Assembly: GCF_034044715.1 (NCBI RefSeq)
Contig: NZ_JAXCLW010000003.1
Coordinates: 124,001-188,000 of the forward strand
Reading direction: 5' to 3'
Length of the DNA stretch: 64,000 nt
Source: Dongia_B soli
GTDB taxonomy: Bacteria > Pseudomonadota > Alphaproteobacteria > Dongiales > Dongiaceae
This document shows positions 17,778 to 26,392 of the stretch, in pieces. The translations under genes and the position numbers were made by a program. How positions within the stretch are numbered: position 1 is the stretch's first letter; each line of letters begins with the position of its first letter. The notes under the pieces are model-generated. The model was not told where the DNA came from, searched no databases, and saw nothing but the letters and a program-made list of their open reading frames with translations.

Positions 17778-17960
17778 ATGACGAAAAGTCAGTCTCGCCG
17801 CTTCCATCGACGGCTTGTCCCGCTCCGCGCCAGTCTGAGCCTCTTGCTCCTCGTTATCGCCGGCTGCGCAGATTCAGGAATGACGGCGAATCCGCGCGAC
17901 TATCAAGCTGATAGAGATCAACACCCAATACGCTGGGTACACTACGACCACGGCAGATAA
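17778..17960 (+). CDS. Possible small lipoprotein
   Basis: 60 residues with GGAGG six bases before the ATG, a basic N-terminus, a hydrophobic core LSLLLLVIAGC and a fitting lipobox (IAGC), followed by a short hydrophilic tail. The tail resembles no family, so this may be the 5' end of a truncated lipoprotein gene. It lies in a degraded stretch (17505-18038) where no other convincing gene is seen. Confidence 0.35.
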   Translation: MTKSQSRRFHRRLVPLRASLSLLLLVIAGCADSGMTANPRDYQADRDQHPIRWVHYDHGR

Positions 17961-18029
17961 CAGCTGCGGCCACCATCCGTGAAACGAACTTGCCCGTAAA
18001 GTGGTAGCAATCCGGAGCGGTTCGCCTCC
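17874..18029 (-). pseudogene. Possible 3' remnant of a membrane protein gene
   Basis: A 51-codon minus-strand frame without start codon ends in a strongly hydrophobic segment (LLSAVVVVYPAYWVLISISLIV) and a basic tail ARIRRHS. This is the shape of the last helix of an inner-membrane permease. It overlaps the small lipoprotein frame on the other strand, so at most one of the two is real. Weak call. Confidence 0.2.
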
Positions 18030-18038
18030 CTATTTGTA

Positions 18039-18743
18039 TTAAACCGCGCGCGTAACACCGCCATCGACGCGGATGTTCTGGCCGGTGATATAGGCTGCAC
18101 CCGGCGAGGCCAGGAAGGCGATAGTCGCGGCGATCTCTTCGCTGGTGCCGTAGCGCTTCAAAGGGACGCTCTCCCGACGCTCTTCGGTCGCGGGCAGGCT
18201 GTCGATCCAGCCCGGCAGGATGTTGTTCATGCGGATGTTGTCCGCCGCATAGGTGTCGGCAAAGATCTTCGTGTACGAGGCGAGACCCGCGCGAAAGACA
18301 GCGGATGTCGGAAACATGGGGGTTGGCTCGAAGGTCCAGGCAGTCGAGATATTGATGATCACACCCGACTTCTGCCTTTGCATGACCGGCGTTACCAGCC
18401 GGGTCGGGCGCACGACGTTCATGAAATAGACATCCATCCCCTTGTGCCAATCCTCATCGGTGATCTCGAGAATGGGCTTGCGTGGGCCGTGGCCGGCGCT
18501 GTTCACCAGAACATCGACCCGCCCCCAGGTGGAGAGGGTGAGATCAACCAGCTTGCCAAGGTCGTCATTCGACTGGTTCGAACCGGTCACGCCGACACCG
18601 CCGAGCTTCCGCGCCAGTTCTTCGCCTTTGCCGGAGGATGAGAGGATTGCCACCTTAAAACCATCCGCTGCAAGCCGGGCCGCCGCCGCCGCCCCCATGC
18701 CGCTGCCACCTGCCGTCACGATCGCTACTTTTTCTACTGCCAC
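18039..18743 (-). CDS. SDR family NAD(P)-dependent oxidoreductase
   Basis: 234 residues from a GTG at 18743, which follows GGAGGGGACC; upstream in-frame starts would add an unconserved leader. The cofactor motif TAGGSGMG is near the N-terminus, then VLVNSAGHG (NNAG variant) and INISTAW. The Tyr of the YxxxK site is visible in ASYTKIFADTYA, although the motif appears as S-Y-T-K-I-F, with Lys spacing that differs from the textbook YxxxK; function should be judged with care. The C-terminal GTSEEIAATIAFLASPGAAYITGQNIRVDGG block is canonical. It is divergent from a LysR gene 115 bases away, a typical regulator-target pair. Confidence 0.88.
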   Translation of the reverse strand: MAVEKVAIVTAGGSGMGAAAAARLAADGFKVAILSSSGKGEELARKLGGVGVTGSNQSNDDLGKLVDLTLSTWGRVDVLVNSAGHGPRKPILEITDEDWHKGMDVYFMNVVRPTRLVTPVMQRQKSGVIINISTAWTFEPTPMFPTSAVFRAGLASYTKIFADTYAADNIRMNNILPGWIDSLPATEERRESVPLKRYGTSEEIAATIAFLASPGAAYITGQNIRVDGGVTRAV

Positions 18744-18858
18744 GGTCCCCTCCACTTTCGAGAAATGAAAAATTTTTTGCGCTTTGCGAAGTGATATCAT
18801 CTCCGAAGCATGGGAACGAGCCAATTCCCCTCCCGTGATACAGTAGAAAAACTATCGA

Positions 18859-19748
18859 ATGGCTGATCTTCTTCGACGATTTCCACCGCTCAATAGCCTG
18901 CGGGTCTTCGAGGTCGTGACCCGGCACCTGAATTTCCGCCTGGCGGCAGAGGAGCTCGGCGTCACCCAGGGAGCGGTGGCCCAGCAAATCCGCGGCCTGG
19001 AGGCGGAGCTGGATCTGAAATTGTTCGACCGGCATCCGCGGTCGCTGCAAATGACGGAGGCGGGGCGAAGCTATATCACCAATATCCGGCGCGCTCTCGA
19101 GCTGATCGCCGATGCCACCGAGGCTTTGCGGTCGCAGCCGTTTCACCTGACGATCAGCGTCACGCCGACTTTCGCCGCCAAATGGCTCCTCCCCGGCTAT
19201 CCGCCTTCACGTCCAGCCACCCGGACATCGACCTTCGCATTGTCGCGACTGACCGTATCTCGAATTTCCAGACGGATGCGGTCGATCTCGCGGTCCGCTA
19301 CGGACGTCCGCCCTTCGGGACAGGGCTGAAGGCCGAATTGCTGTTCGATGAGGTGATCATCGCCCTCGCCAGCCCGTTCGTGGTCGAGAAGCTAGGCAAG
19401 CCCGACAAAGGGGACAACATGGTCCGCTACGCGCTGCTGCACGACGCCCACAATTTCTGGCCGCAATTCCTGGATAAGGCGCTCAAACGCGGCCTGAGCG
19501 CGCCTACCAAAAATATCCGCTTCAATCAGACGTCGCTCGCCATCGATGCTGCAATCGCCGGTCAGGGTCTTGCACTGGCAAGCCGGTTCTTTGTCGAGGA
19601 GGATATCGCGACCGGGCGTCTGGTGCGCGTTTTCCCATCTGAACTGCATGTCGGAGCCGGTTTCTATATCGTCGCCCCGCGCAAGCCGCGCCATCCGATA
19701 CCGGTCGCTGCCGTGACCAAATGGCTTTTCGCTGAAGCGACCAAGTGA
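18859..19748 (+). pseudogene. LysR family transcriptional regulator (GcvA-like), frameshifted
   Basis: The first frame (18859-19329) has a full winged HTH, FRLAAEELGVTQGAVAQQIR, and runs to TFAAKWLLP. The conserved continuation PRLSAFTSSHPDIDLRI then appears in another frame that stays open to 19748. One base is missing at about 19189-19194, in the CTCCTCCCC run. The joined protein would be about 296 residues, a normal LysR length, with an intact effector domain ending in WLFAEATK. Either a recent inactivating deletion or a base-calling error in a C-run. The target is likely the divergent SDR gene. Confidence 0.9.
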
Positions 19749-19773
19749 CGATTATCGCTCATGGGCGCGCATT

Positions 19774-20388
19774 TCATCTCCGTTCGATGCAGCACGCCCA
19801 GTCCAAACACCAGACAGCGAAGAGCGGATGGTCGCCGGATTTCATGGCATGCACGATATCCGGCGTGTTGTAGACGATGCCGCCGAGACCGGGTTCGTGC
19901 CAAGGGCCCTGCTCCTGGCGCCAGGCGCCAGGCGACAAGACGAGATAAACTTCCGGCGGCGGGTGATGATGGTCGACATACTGGATATGCGGGGCGAGCA
20001 GGCTGACGCCGATCTGCAGATCCGAGCGGCGCTCCAGTCCTTCAGTTCCGATGATGATGGTATTGGCATGTCCCTCGGCGAATACCGGGCCCGCGGACTC
20101 GCTGCCTTTCCGCCGGTACCAGTTCAGCCGCGGTGCCAGCGCTTCGAAGGCATCCGCTACGGCGGCGAGATCCGCCGGGCCACTTCTCGCCGTTTCCAGG
20201 GCCTTGTGCAGATATTGATGTGCCGGCAACGGTTCCTGATCCACCTGCTGACCCGGTTCGCCGGGAATTTTCAAGGCATCAAAGATCTTCCGCGCCAGGT
20301 CATGCTCCGCTGATCCGGGTGTCAACCGCTGGAAGATTGCCTTGTCGAGCGCATCGATGAAACGGTGAAGGTCCTGATCTCTGCTCAT
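19774..20388 (-). CDS. DMSP lyase family cupin protein (DddQ/DddL-like)
   Basis: 204 residues. The C-terminal cupin has DHHHPPPEVYLVLSPGAWRQ, which gives the His-x-His...Glu-x-Tyr metal set of this family, then GPWHEPGLGGIVYNTPDIVHAM with the second-motif His. The N-terminal half is helical, as in DddQ. Characterised relatives cleave dimethylsulfoniopropionate to dimethyl sulfide and acrylate with a bound metal; soil homologues may use other substrates. No signal peptide, so cytoplasmic. It shares its strand with the DMT transporter and the hydroxylase-like dioxygenase upstream. Assignment to the family is firm, the substrate is not. Confidence 0.8.
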   Translation of the reverse strand: MSRDQDLHRFIDALDKAIFQRLTPGSAEHDLARKIFDALKIPGEPGQQVDQEPLPAHQYLHKALETARSGPADLAAVADAFEALAPRLNWYRRKGSESAGPVFAEGHANTIIIGTEGLERRSDLQIGVSLLAPHIQYVDHHHPPPEVYLVLSPGAWRQEQGPWHEPGLGGIVYNTPDIVHAMKSGDHPLFAVWCLDWACCIERR

Positions 20389-20427
20389 GGAGGCTATCCC
20401 TAAGTCGACAAAAGAAAGCCGGCTATG

Positions 20428-21315
20428 TCAATGTTGGGCCAGTTGGCGTTGCCTGGCTAGGCGCCGCTGGCGCTCACCGGCAACGCTCAGGCATATTGCG
20501 GCACAGACAAGTACTAACGCGGCAATGTCCATCGGCCCGATCGGGTGCGTCAGAATCAGGGCGATGAGCGCGGTGGAGATGACCGGCTCGGCAAAGCTGA
20601 ATCCGGCGAGAAGAATGGGATCGCCATGCCGGGCGCCCAGATCCCAAGCAAGATTAGCCAAACCCACCGGAATGAGCCCGACCGCCGCCAGGCGGATGAA
20701 TTCATTCCAGGGTACCTCGCCCTGTTCGAAGCCAAGCGTGATTATCCAGCAGATCAGCGCGCTCGTTCCCACGAAGGCGATCATGGCATCGGGCGGACCG
20801 GCGGGAACCCGGGTGCGAAAGCCCGAATAGATCGCCCAGCAAAGCGCACCAACCAGCCCGACACAGATCGGCCAGTCGAGCTCGATATGACCCTCTTTCA
20901 GGGAGATCAGCACGACGCCGCTGAAGCCGATGATCATGGCAGTGACATCCCACAGCCCGGGGCGCCCGATGCCGAAGGCCGCGATCAGCGCCACCATGAA
21001 GACAGGCCAGCTCAGCGATGCGATATTGACCGTGACCGGTTCGCCGCCGAGCGACAGCGCAACGACATAAAGGCAATTGCTGCCGAAAAGCCCCAGCACG
21101 CCTAAAGCCAGGGTCGACAGGGGAATACGCAAAAGATCGCGCACCCCATGCCCTTTGGCGAGCCGCCGCAAAAACAGCACGGCCGCGGCAAAGGTGAATA
21201 CGATCGCCATCGAGCGGAAGGGCGGCGTGACGGCATTGGATGCCAGCAACACTCCATAAAAGGACCAGCAGGCGATCGCGACCACGCCTAATGTCGTTCC
21301 TTGCGCCTTCGTCAT
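20428..21315 (-). CDS. DMT superfamily (EamA) transporter
   Basis: 295 residues from the ATG at 21315 (MTKAQGTTLGVVAIACW), with GGGGGG just upstream; the longer frame to 21441 has an unlikely Arg/Pro-rich leader. Ten hydrophobic segments in two EamA halves are seen, with GLANLAWDLGARHGDP and SFAEPVISTALI near the end, a pattern of the aromatic amino acid or metabolite exporters. It is 39 bases upstream of the DMSP-lyase-like gene on the same strand, so the pair is probably one transcript. It may export or import the substrate or product of that enzyme (inference). Confidence 0.86.
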   Translation of the reverse strand: MTKAQGTTLGVVAIACWSFYGVLLASNAVTPPFRSMAIVFTFAAAVLFLRRLAKGHGVRDLLRIPLSTLALGVLGLFGSNCLYVVALSLGGEPVTVNIASLSWPVFMVALIAAFGIGRPGLWDVTAMIIGFSGVVLISLKEGHIELDWPICVGLVGALCWAIYSGFRTRVPAGPPDAMIAFVGTSALICWIITLGFEQGEVPWNEFIRLAAVGLIPVGLANLAWDLGARHGDPILLAGFSFAEPVISTALIALILTHPIGPMDIAALVLVCAAICLSVAGERQRRLARQRQLAQH

Positions 21316-21439
21316 GTCCCCCCGCCGACCGGATGCCCAAGGGCAATCTAGCAACTTCATCCGTGCGTCGGAAGGTGGCGCGACTGGACTGGGCCATCGC
21401 GGTCGAAGCCGGTGCCCCGAGCGGCTATATGCGGAAGGC

Positions 21440-21478
21440 AAAAAAGGCCCCCTGGAACCTGCGGTTCCGGGAGGCCTT
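21440..21478 (-). terminator. Rho-independent terminator of the dioxygenase gene
   Basis: Arms at 21444-21459 and 21463-21478 pair over 16 bases with two mismatches or wobbles around a TGC loop. Read on the minus strand the stem ends in GGCC followed by six T. It lies 56 bases past the stop of the gene at 21534. Confidence 0.85.
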
Positions 21479-21533
21479 CTAGATGTGTGTAGTCGCTGCT
21501 GTTACCGGCAGCTCGAGCATTCAGGGAGAACGG

Positions 21534-22736
21534 TCAACGTTCCAAAAGACGAAGCCTGCTCAACACGAAATCCCGGTCGACATAGCAACCCTGTAGATGG
21601 CGGCGACCTGTATTTGGGTTGAAAGCGTCGCGTCCATGCAAAATGCGATAATTGTCGAGAATGAACATGTCCCCGGCAGCCAAACGAGGGCGAACATAAA
21701 AGCGGGGATTCCGCAACGCTCGCCAGAGTACCAGTAAGGCCTGATAGGTCGACTCAACTTCGGCCGACGGCAGATCGAAGGCAGTCCGCAGCCAGTTGTT
21801 GAACCGGATCGCGGTGATGCGGCCATCGTCTCCGAGCTGGATCATACGCGAGCGGCGTCGGATATCGCAACCATCGTCCTGGAACCGGAACTCGATTTCG
21901 CGCGTGGATAAAATCTTGAAAGTCTCGGGATCGGTGCGCCGGATTTCCTCGGCAACACTGAACCCGTCCACCAGGACCGAGCTTCCCCCTTCCGCTTCAT
22001 TCGCCACACAAAACAGAAACTGACAATCCGGCGGCGATTGCCAATTCGCCAGATCCGTATGGGGCTCCAGGGCCATGGCAGTATAGGCGCTGGCATTGGG
22101 GTTGGGCATGGTGATGACGTCATACATCGTGCCGAAATTGGTTGGGCGCAAGGGTCCTATGCGGCTGGCGATCTTGACGACTTCCCCCGGTTCCGCCGGT
22201 GCACCGCGCAGGAGTGCGGCGCCATAGTCCTTCCAGGCGGCCAGCCAAGCGTGTAGGCCCTTGTCACTTTCCATAACTTCCTTGTACTGGAAGCTTGGGA
22301 GCTCAAAGCCGCTAATCCCGCTCCAAAGCTTAGGCTGATGTTGCCGTTCGGCACGGGCCTCATCGCCATAATCATGCTCGCGCAGCCAAGCGGCGGAAAA
22401 ACGGCTGAGATGCATATTGCCGGCTAAATCCGCGGCGAACCGAACCTCGACATCACCGTAGACGGTCAAGAAGATTTCCTTGACCGCAATTTCGCCAGGC
22501 TCGTCAATCAGCAAGAAGCGACGCTCCAGCGCTTTCGGATGGCGGCAGGCCGGGCAAGCGCAATTGTCGCGTAACCAGATACCGTGAAACTGGCTGACGC
22601 GCCCGTCGCTCCACCGCAGCACTGCCGAGCCGCCGCTCAACTCTGCTGTGACAATTCGGTGCGGCGTTCGATAGCTTGCCAGATCGAGCATATCCACTGG
22701 CTCATCCGATGACTGCGGCGCACTGAAATTCAACAT
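21534..22736 (-). CDS. Gamma-butyrobetaine hydroxylase-like Fe(II)/2-oxoglutarate dioxygenase
   Basis: 400 residues from the ATG at 22736, with GGGAGG six bases upstream. The N-terminal domain (DUF971-like) has WLRDNCACPACRHP, a zinc-binding cluster found in gamma-butyrobetaine and trimethyllysine hydroxylases. The C-terminal TauD-like domain has EPHTDLANW (His-x-Asp iron ligands) and RILHGRDAF (distal His) with the Arg for 2-oxoglutarate near RRHLQGCYVD. Known enzymes hydroxylate gamma-butyrobetaine to carnitine; substrates among bacterial relatives vary. It is divergent from the LysR gene at 22843 and is its likely target. A strong terminator separates it from the DMT/cupin pair. Confidence 0.9.
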   Translation of the reverse strand: MLNFSAPQSSDEPVDMLDLASYRTPHRIVTAELSGGSAVLRWSDGRVSQFHGIWLRDNCACPACRHPKALERRFLLIDEPGEIAVKEIFLTVYGDVEVRFAADLAGNMHLSRFSAAWLREHDYGDEARAERQHQPKLWSGISGFELPSFQYKEVMESDKGLHAWLAAWKDYGAALLRGAPAEPGEVVKIASRIGPLRPTNFGTMYDVITMPNPNASAYTAMALEPHTDLANWQSPPDCQFLFCVANEAEGGSSVLVDGFSVAEEIRRTDPETFKILSTREIEFRFQDDGCDIRRRSRMIQLGDDGRITAIRFNNWLRTAFDLPSAEVESTYQALLVLWRALRNPRFYVRPRLAAGDMFILDNYRILHGRDAFNPNTGRRHLQGCYVDRDFVLSRLRLLER

Positions 22737-22842
22737 AGCCAACCTCCCAGTAAGATTTCGGTGAGATTAGAAGTTGGCCATTCCGGCCGCAAACGACTAA
22801 GCTATGGCCTTTCCATTAATTTTTCTAATGGGCTGGTTGACC

Positions 22843-23751
22843 ATGTCGAGATCGCTACCGCCGGTAAACTGGCTTTATGCCTTCGAGGTAACAGCACGGC
22901 ATATGAGCTTTACAGAGGCCGCCGCGGAGCTGGGTGTCACGCAATCGGCGGTGAGCCAGCGCATCAGACTTCTGGAAAGCCATCTCGGCCAAGCGCTCTT
23001 TCATCGTCTCCCCCGCGGGTTGAAATTGACTGCCTCCGGCGAAGCGCTCGTGCCTTTGGTACGGGAAACATTCAGCCGTTTGTCCGACGGGACCGCAGAA
23101 ATCTTTGGATCGTCCAGCGTGGATAGATTGGTCGTCCAGGTGACTTTGGGCTTTGCGGGTTTATGGTTGAATCCCCGCCTCGCTCACTTTCGCGCTGCCC
23201 ATCCCGACGTTAATCTCCGGCTCATCACCTCGGTATGGTCGGTGGATTATCCGGCCGCGGGCGTCGATCTGGAAATCCGCCACGGCGGCGGCAACTGGCC
23301 GGGGCTTAAGGCGGAGCGGCTCACCTGGGATAAGGTTTTTCCAGTCTGTGGTCCGGCTTTATTGCGGCAACGCCGAAAACTGCGAAAGCCAGAGGAATTG
23401 ACAGCCCAGGATCTGTTGCACGTCATCGGCTTTCGCGAAGGTTGGGCTCAATGGTTCGCGGCTGCCGGAATTCCGGCACCGGCGGATATCGGTGCAGGTG
23501 TCGAATTCGATACCGCGATATTGGCAATCGAGCAGGCTTTGTCAGGAACCGGCTTCGCGCTTGGCCGAAGTTGCTATGTTGACCATTTGCTGGCCGACGG
23601 TCGGTTGGTGGCGCCCTATTCGAGCTTTATCGAAACGCGCGAAGCCTTTTACATCGTGGCACCGGAAGGCCGCCAAGAGAAGGCCGCCGCAAAACTGTTT
23701 CGAACCTGGATTAAGTCCGAAGCGCAGCAGGCCCGGCGCGCGAGTATCTGA
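22843..23751 (+). CDS. LysR family transcriptional regulator (GcvA-like)
   Basis: 302 residues from the ATG at 22843 (MSRSLPPVNWLYAFEVTARH, the usual start of GcvA-type regulators); two upstream ATGs at 22804 and 22831 are possible. The HTH is FTEAAAELGVTQSAVSQRIR, and the effector domain extends to the end with a typical FALGRSCYVDHLLADGRLV block. It is divergent from the dioxygenase gene, with about 106 bases between starts, so it likely controls that gene and itself. It is close in type to the broken LysR at 18859, but not a duplicate that I can align closely. Confidence 0.92.
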   Translation: MSRSLPPVNWLYAFEVTARHMSFTEAAAELGVTQSAVSQRIRLLESHLGQALFHRLPRGLKLTASGEALVPLVRETFSRLSDGTAEIFGSSSVDRLVVQVTLGFAGLWLNPRLAHFRAAHPDVNLRLITSVWSVDYPAAGVDLEIRHGGGNWPGLKAERLTWDKVFPVCGPALLRQRRKLRKPEELTAQDLLHVIGFREGWAQWFAAAGIPAPADIGAGVEFDTAILAIEQALSGTGFALGRSCYVDHLLADGRLVAPYSSFIETREAFYIVAPEGRQEKAAAKLFRTWIKSEAQQARRASI

Positions 23752-23792
23752 GGCATCACTTATCGCATCAGCAAATAAATGTGGTGCGGAAG

Positions 23793-24428
23793 TCAAATGA
23801 CGAGAAGTAGGATGCCTGTACCACACAATGCTATGCACCATAACAGATCTAGATTGATCCAAGCTGTCCGCAGAAAACCGACGCCGAGCCAGTCATAGAC
23901 CAGCACGGAAACGATGCCGATCACAAGCAGCATCGTCAGCGTGTGGACACCGACCGCCGCGAATGCAAGCAGCAGCGGCGCCGATGGACCGGCACTCGGC
24001 GGTAGCGGCATGGTGGGCAGGCAAAGCGGTATCAACACGGGCAAAAGCATCAGCCCCGCACCGTGACCGATTGCCATTAGAAAGGACCAGGCAAGCAGTC
24101 CCGCATAGCCGGTCTGCATTCCGACCCGCAATCGATGGCGGGTGCCATAAAACAAATGATACATCGCCCAGATGATCAACAGCCCACCGGTGGCGATTTT
24201 GACAAGGGCATGGTCGATGACCAAGCCGGCACCAATCACCAGCGTGACTGCTGCGCCCACGGCCAGGGCATGGCCAGCGGCAATCGGGAAAAGCGACATG
24301 AGCACGGTAAGCCGGCTTTGGCGATGCAGGCCCAGCGCCACCGCGAAGAGCCAGCCCATTGCGGGGTTGAGGCCGTGATAGAAGCCAAGACCGATCAGCA
24401 CGAGCCAAGGCCACCACGTCTGCTGCAT
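23793..24428 (-). CDS. Polytopic membrane protein paired with the SELENBP1 homologue
   Basis: 211 residues, about six hydrophobic segments. Notable are an N-terminal GLGFYHGLNPAMGWLFAVALGLHR and AAGHALAVGAAV, with His residues at membrane borders; the arrangement recalls metal permeases of the NicO/UreH type but I cannot assign it. Its start lies 18 bases downstream of the SELENBP1 gene stop on the same strand, so they are co-transcribed. A role in supplying a metal (copper is used by methanethiol oxidases) or moving the substrate is an inference. Confidence 0.75.
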   Translation of the reverse strand: MQQTWWPWLVLIGLGFYHGLNPAMGWLFAVALGLHRQSRLTVLMSLFPIAAGHALAVGAAVTLVIGAGLVIDHALVKIATGGLLIIWAMYHLFYGTRHRLRVGMQTGYAGLLAWSFLMAIGHGAGLMLLPVLIPLCLPTMPLPPSAGPSAPLLLAFAAVGVHTLTMLLVIGIVSVLVYDWLGVGFLRTAWINLDLLWCIALCGTGILLLVI

Positions 24429-24446
24429 GTTACCGATCAGATCGCG

Positions 24447-25838
24447 TCATGGATAACAATAAGAATCCGACGAGGCATCCCCGCCTTGCAGCCGTATTTG
24501 ATGCGGCAAATGTCCCGCTGGCCAGTCGACGAAGAATTCCGGATCCAAGGCCATGCCACCGCCCTCCTTGGCGTCGATCTTCACCATCCAGCCCTTGATC
24601 CCCTCCGGATAGAATTGCGGATCGATGGTCCCGTATAGCGAGTTGGTGAAATAGATGCGGCGGCCATCGCGGCTGAGCTCAACCATCTGGGGACCGCCAT
24701 TGAGCGGCCCTTTCGCTTTCGGATGGCCCGCGCGAGAAACGATGCCGCCGATCCGCAGCTTGCCGGTCTGCTTCGGCCTGAGCGGATCGGTGACATCATA
24801 TTGCAGAAAATCGCCGGTGCCCCAGCAGGAGACATAGAGATACTTGTCATCAACCGAGAGATCGATATCCGTCACCAAGGGCGGGCAGGCTTTGAAGTCC
24901 TTCAAGGCCGGCGGCAATTGCTCCGGGTCGGCAGGCTCGGCGGGAATTTCGATGATCTTTTGAACCGCCCATTTGTTGCCGTCGCGATACCAGGTCCAGA
25001 TCGAGGAAGAAAGATTTTCCAGACTCAGCACGCAGTTGACGAAACCATAGGCCCTGGTCGGATCATGTGCGGGGCGTAATTCGAAGACCAGTTGCTGTTG
25101 CGCGCCGAAATCGATTTCCTGCACATGCTTGCGTTTCTGCAGATCCCAAAAATGCAGCTTACGACCATACTTGGCGCCAAGCAGCAGCTCCGGTACCAGC
25201 CCTTCTTCGAACATATCGGGCGTGCCCCATTCGCTGGTCACCATCGTGTCGTGGCCAAGATGCCACCACATGTCATAAGCAAATTCCTGCGGCCCGCGAT
25301 CGACTTCCCAACGCCCAAGAACCTCGAAACTCTCATGATCCATCACGAAAACGCCGCCGGGCCCCTTGCCATCTGCATTACCGAGGGCCGTCACATAAAT
25401 GCCGCCCGGACCGCAATGCACGGTGTGTGGCCGCGAATAGCCCGCACGCTCCGCCAATTCCGCCGGCTCGATCACTTTCACAATCTTGGGAGATTTGGGG
25501 TCCGGTTTCACGTCGAGGATATGAATGCGGGACGACCGCAACCCCGGCACCACCAGATAACGGCGCTCGACATGCGGATGCGGCGCATTGGGGCAGAGAC
25601 AGGAACTGCAGGCGTTCCAACCAAAATGATGCAGTTCATCGCCAAGCGCCGACATCTCGACACGGCCGACGATTTCTCCGTAATTGGCGGAGCTTGCATC
25701 AAGATCGACGACCGCCAGCACATCCTTCTGTTTTCTGGTCGGATCGAAGCTGGCGACATAAGCCAGCGTTTCGGCCGGCGCGGTGGCGGCAAGACGTGGC
25801 GACGGGTAGAAAGTGGGATCCGGTTTCCAGGTAGGCAT
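24447..25838 (-). CDS. Selenium-binding protein 1 family, probable methanethiol oxidase
   Basis: 463 residues from the ATG at 25838 (MPTWKPDPTFYPSPRLA), where GGGAGG sits six bases upstream; the frame to 25979 adds an unconserved leader. Family blocks: ALGDELHHFGWNACSSC with the redox Cys pair, PHTVHCGPGG, GPQEFAYDMWWHLGHDTMVTSEWG, GGPQMVELSRDGRRIYFTNSLY and the C-terminal GDASSDSY. Human SELENBP1 and bacterial MtoX oxidise methanethiol to formaldehyde, hydrogen sulfide and hydrogen peroxide. There is no obvious signal peptide, whereas MtoX of Hyphomicrobium is exported. It sits 4 kb from a DMSP-lyase-like gene, which suggests methylated sulfur metabolism. Confidence 0.92.
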   Translation of the reverse strand: MPTWKPDPTFYPSPRLAATAPAETLAYVASFDPTRKQKDVLAVVDLDASSANYGEIVGRVEMSALGDELHHFGWNACSSCLCPNAPHPHVERRYLVVPGLRSSRIHILDVKPDPKSPKIVKVIEPAELAERAGYSRPHTVHCGPGGIYVTALGNADGKGPGGVFVMDHESFEVLGRWEVDRGPQEFAYDMWWHLGHDTMVTSEWGTPDMFEEGLVPELLLGAKYGRKLHFWDLQKRKHVQEIDFGAQQQLVFELRPAHDPTRAYGFVNCVLSLENLSSSIWTWYRDGNKWAVQKIIEIPAEPADPEQLPPALKDFKACPPLVTDIDLSVDDKYLYVSCWGTGDFLQYDVTDPLRPKQTGKLRIGGIVSRAGHPKAKGPLNGGPQMVELSRDGRRIYFTNSLYGTIDPQFYPEGIKGWMVKIDAKEGGGMALDPEFFVDWPAGHLPHQIRLQGGDASSDSYCYP

Positions 25839-26116
25839 GAGCATCCTCCCTTCAGCGGCGATATGTGCGGCAATATATCCGGCACGCATACCGGATCGGT
25901 CTACCGACGGCAGCAGCGTAGCTTGCCACAAACCGGCCGGACACAGAAGGGCCGGTTCTCGAATTGTGATTTCACTCACATCTTAAGAATGCCAATATGC
26001 CACGCGTATCGCGCGAATAATGCAGGATCGACGGAGAGTTCCCCGCTATCATTAATTGGTGCAATGTTATTGGGTCATGGCAAAGGTCGAATGAACCGGA
26101 TCAGTGGAGGCTATCG

Positions 26117-26353
26117 ATGAACCAGTCCATCCAGCAGGAATTGCTTGGCATCATCAAGACCCTCGCGGCGGAGGTCCATCATGACGACTTTCTGACCACC
26201 GAACAGATCACCGAAAGATGGTTTGAGGAATTCCCTGAAAGCGATGTCGATGAAGTCGTCGAGGCGCTCTTGGCATTGGAAGATCAGGGAGCGATCAAAT
26301 CCGTCCCGGATGATGAAGGCGGCGTCACCGGTTTTTTCGTTCTTCATCCCTGA
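26117..26353 (+). CDS. Small acidic protein of unknown function
   Basis: 78 residues with 18 or more Asp/Glu. The pattern of helices (residues 4-20, 28-35, 42-56) followed by a two-strand end GAIKSVPDDEGGVTGFFVL resembles a small winged-helix fold, but I recognise no family. AGTGGAGG lies just before the ATG (GGATCAGTGGAGGCTATCG), a good ribosome site. It stands alone in front of the convergent MbcA/ParS gene. Function unknown. Confidence 0.65.
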   Translation: MNQSIQQELLGIIKTLAAEVHHDDFLTTEQITERWFEEFPESDVDEVVEALLALEDQGAIKSVPDDEGGVTGFFVLHP

Positions 26354-26392
26354 CGCAGCTATGGCGGACCGCTTTCGCTGATCCAATAATGA

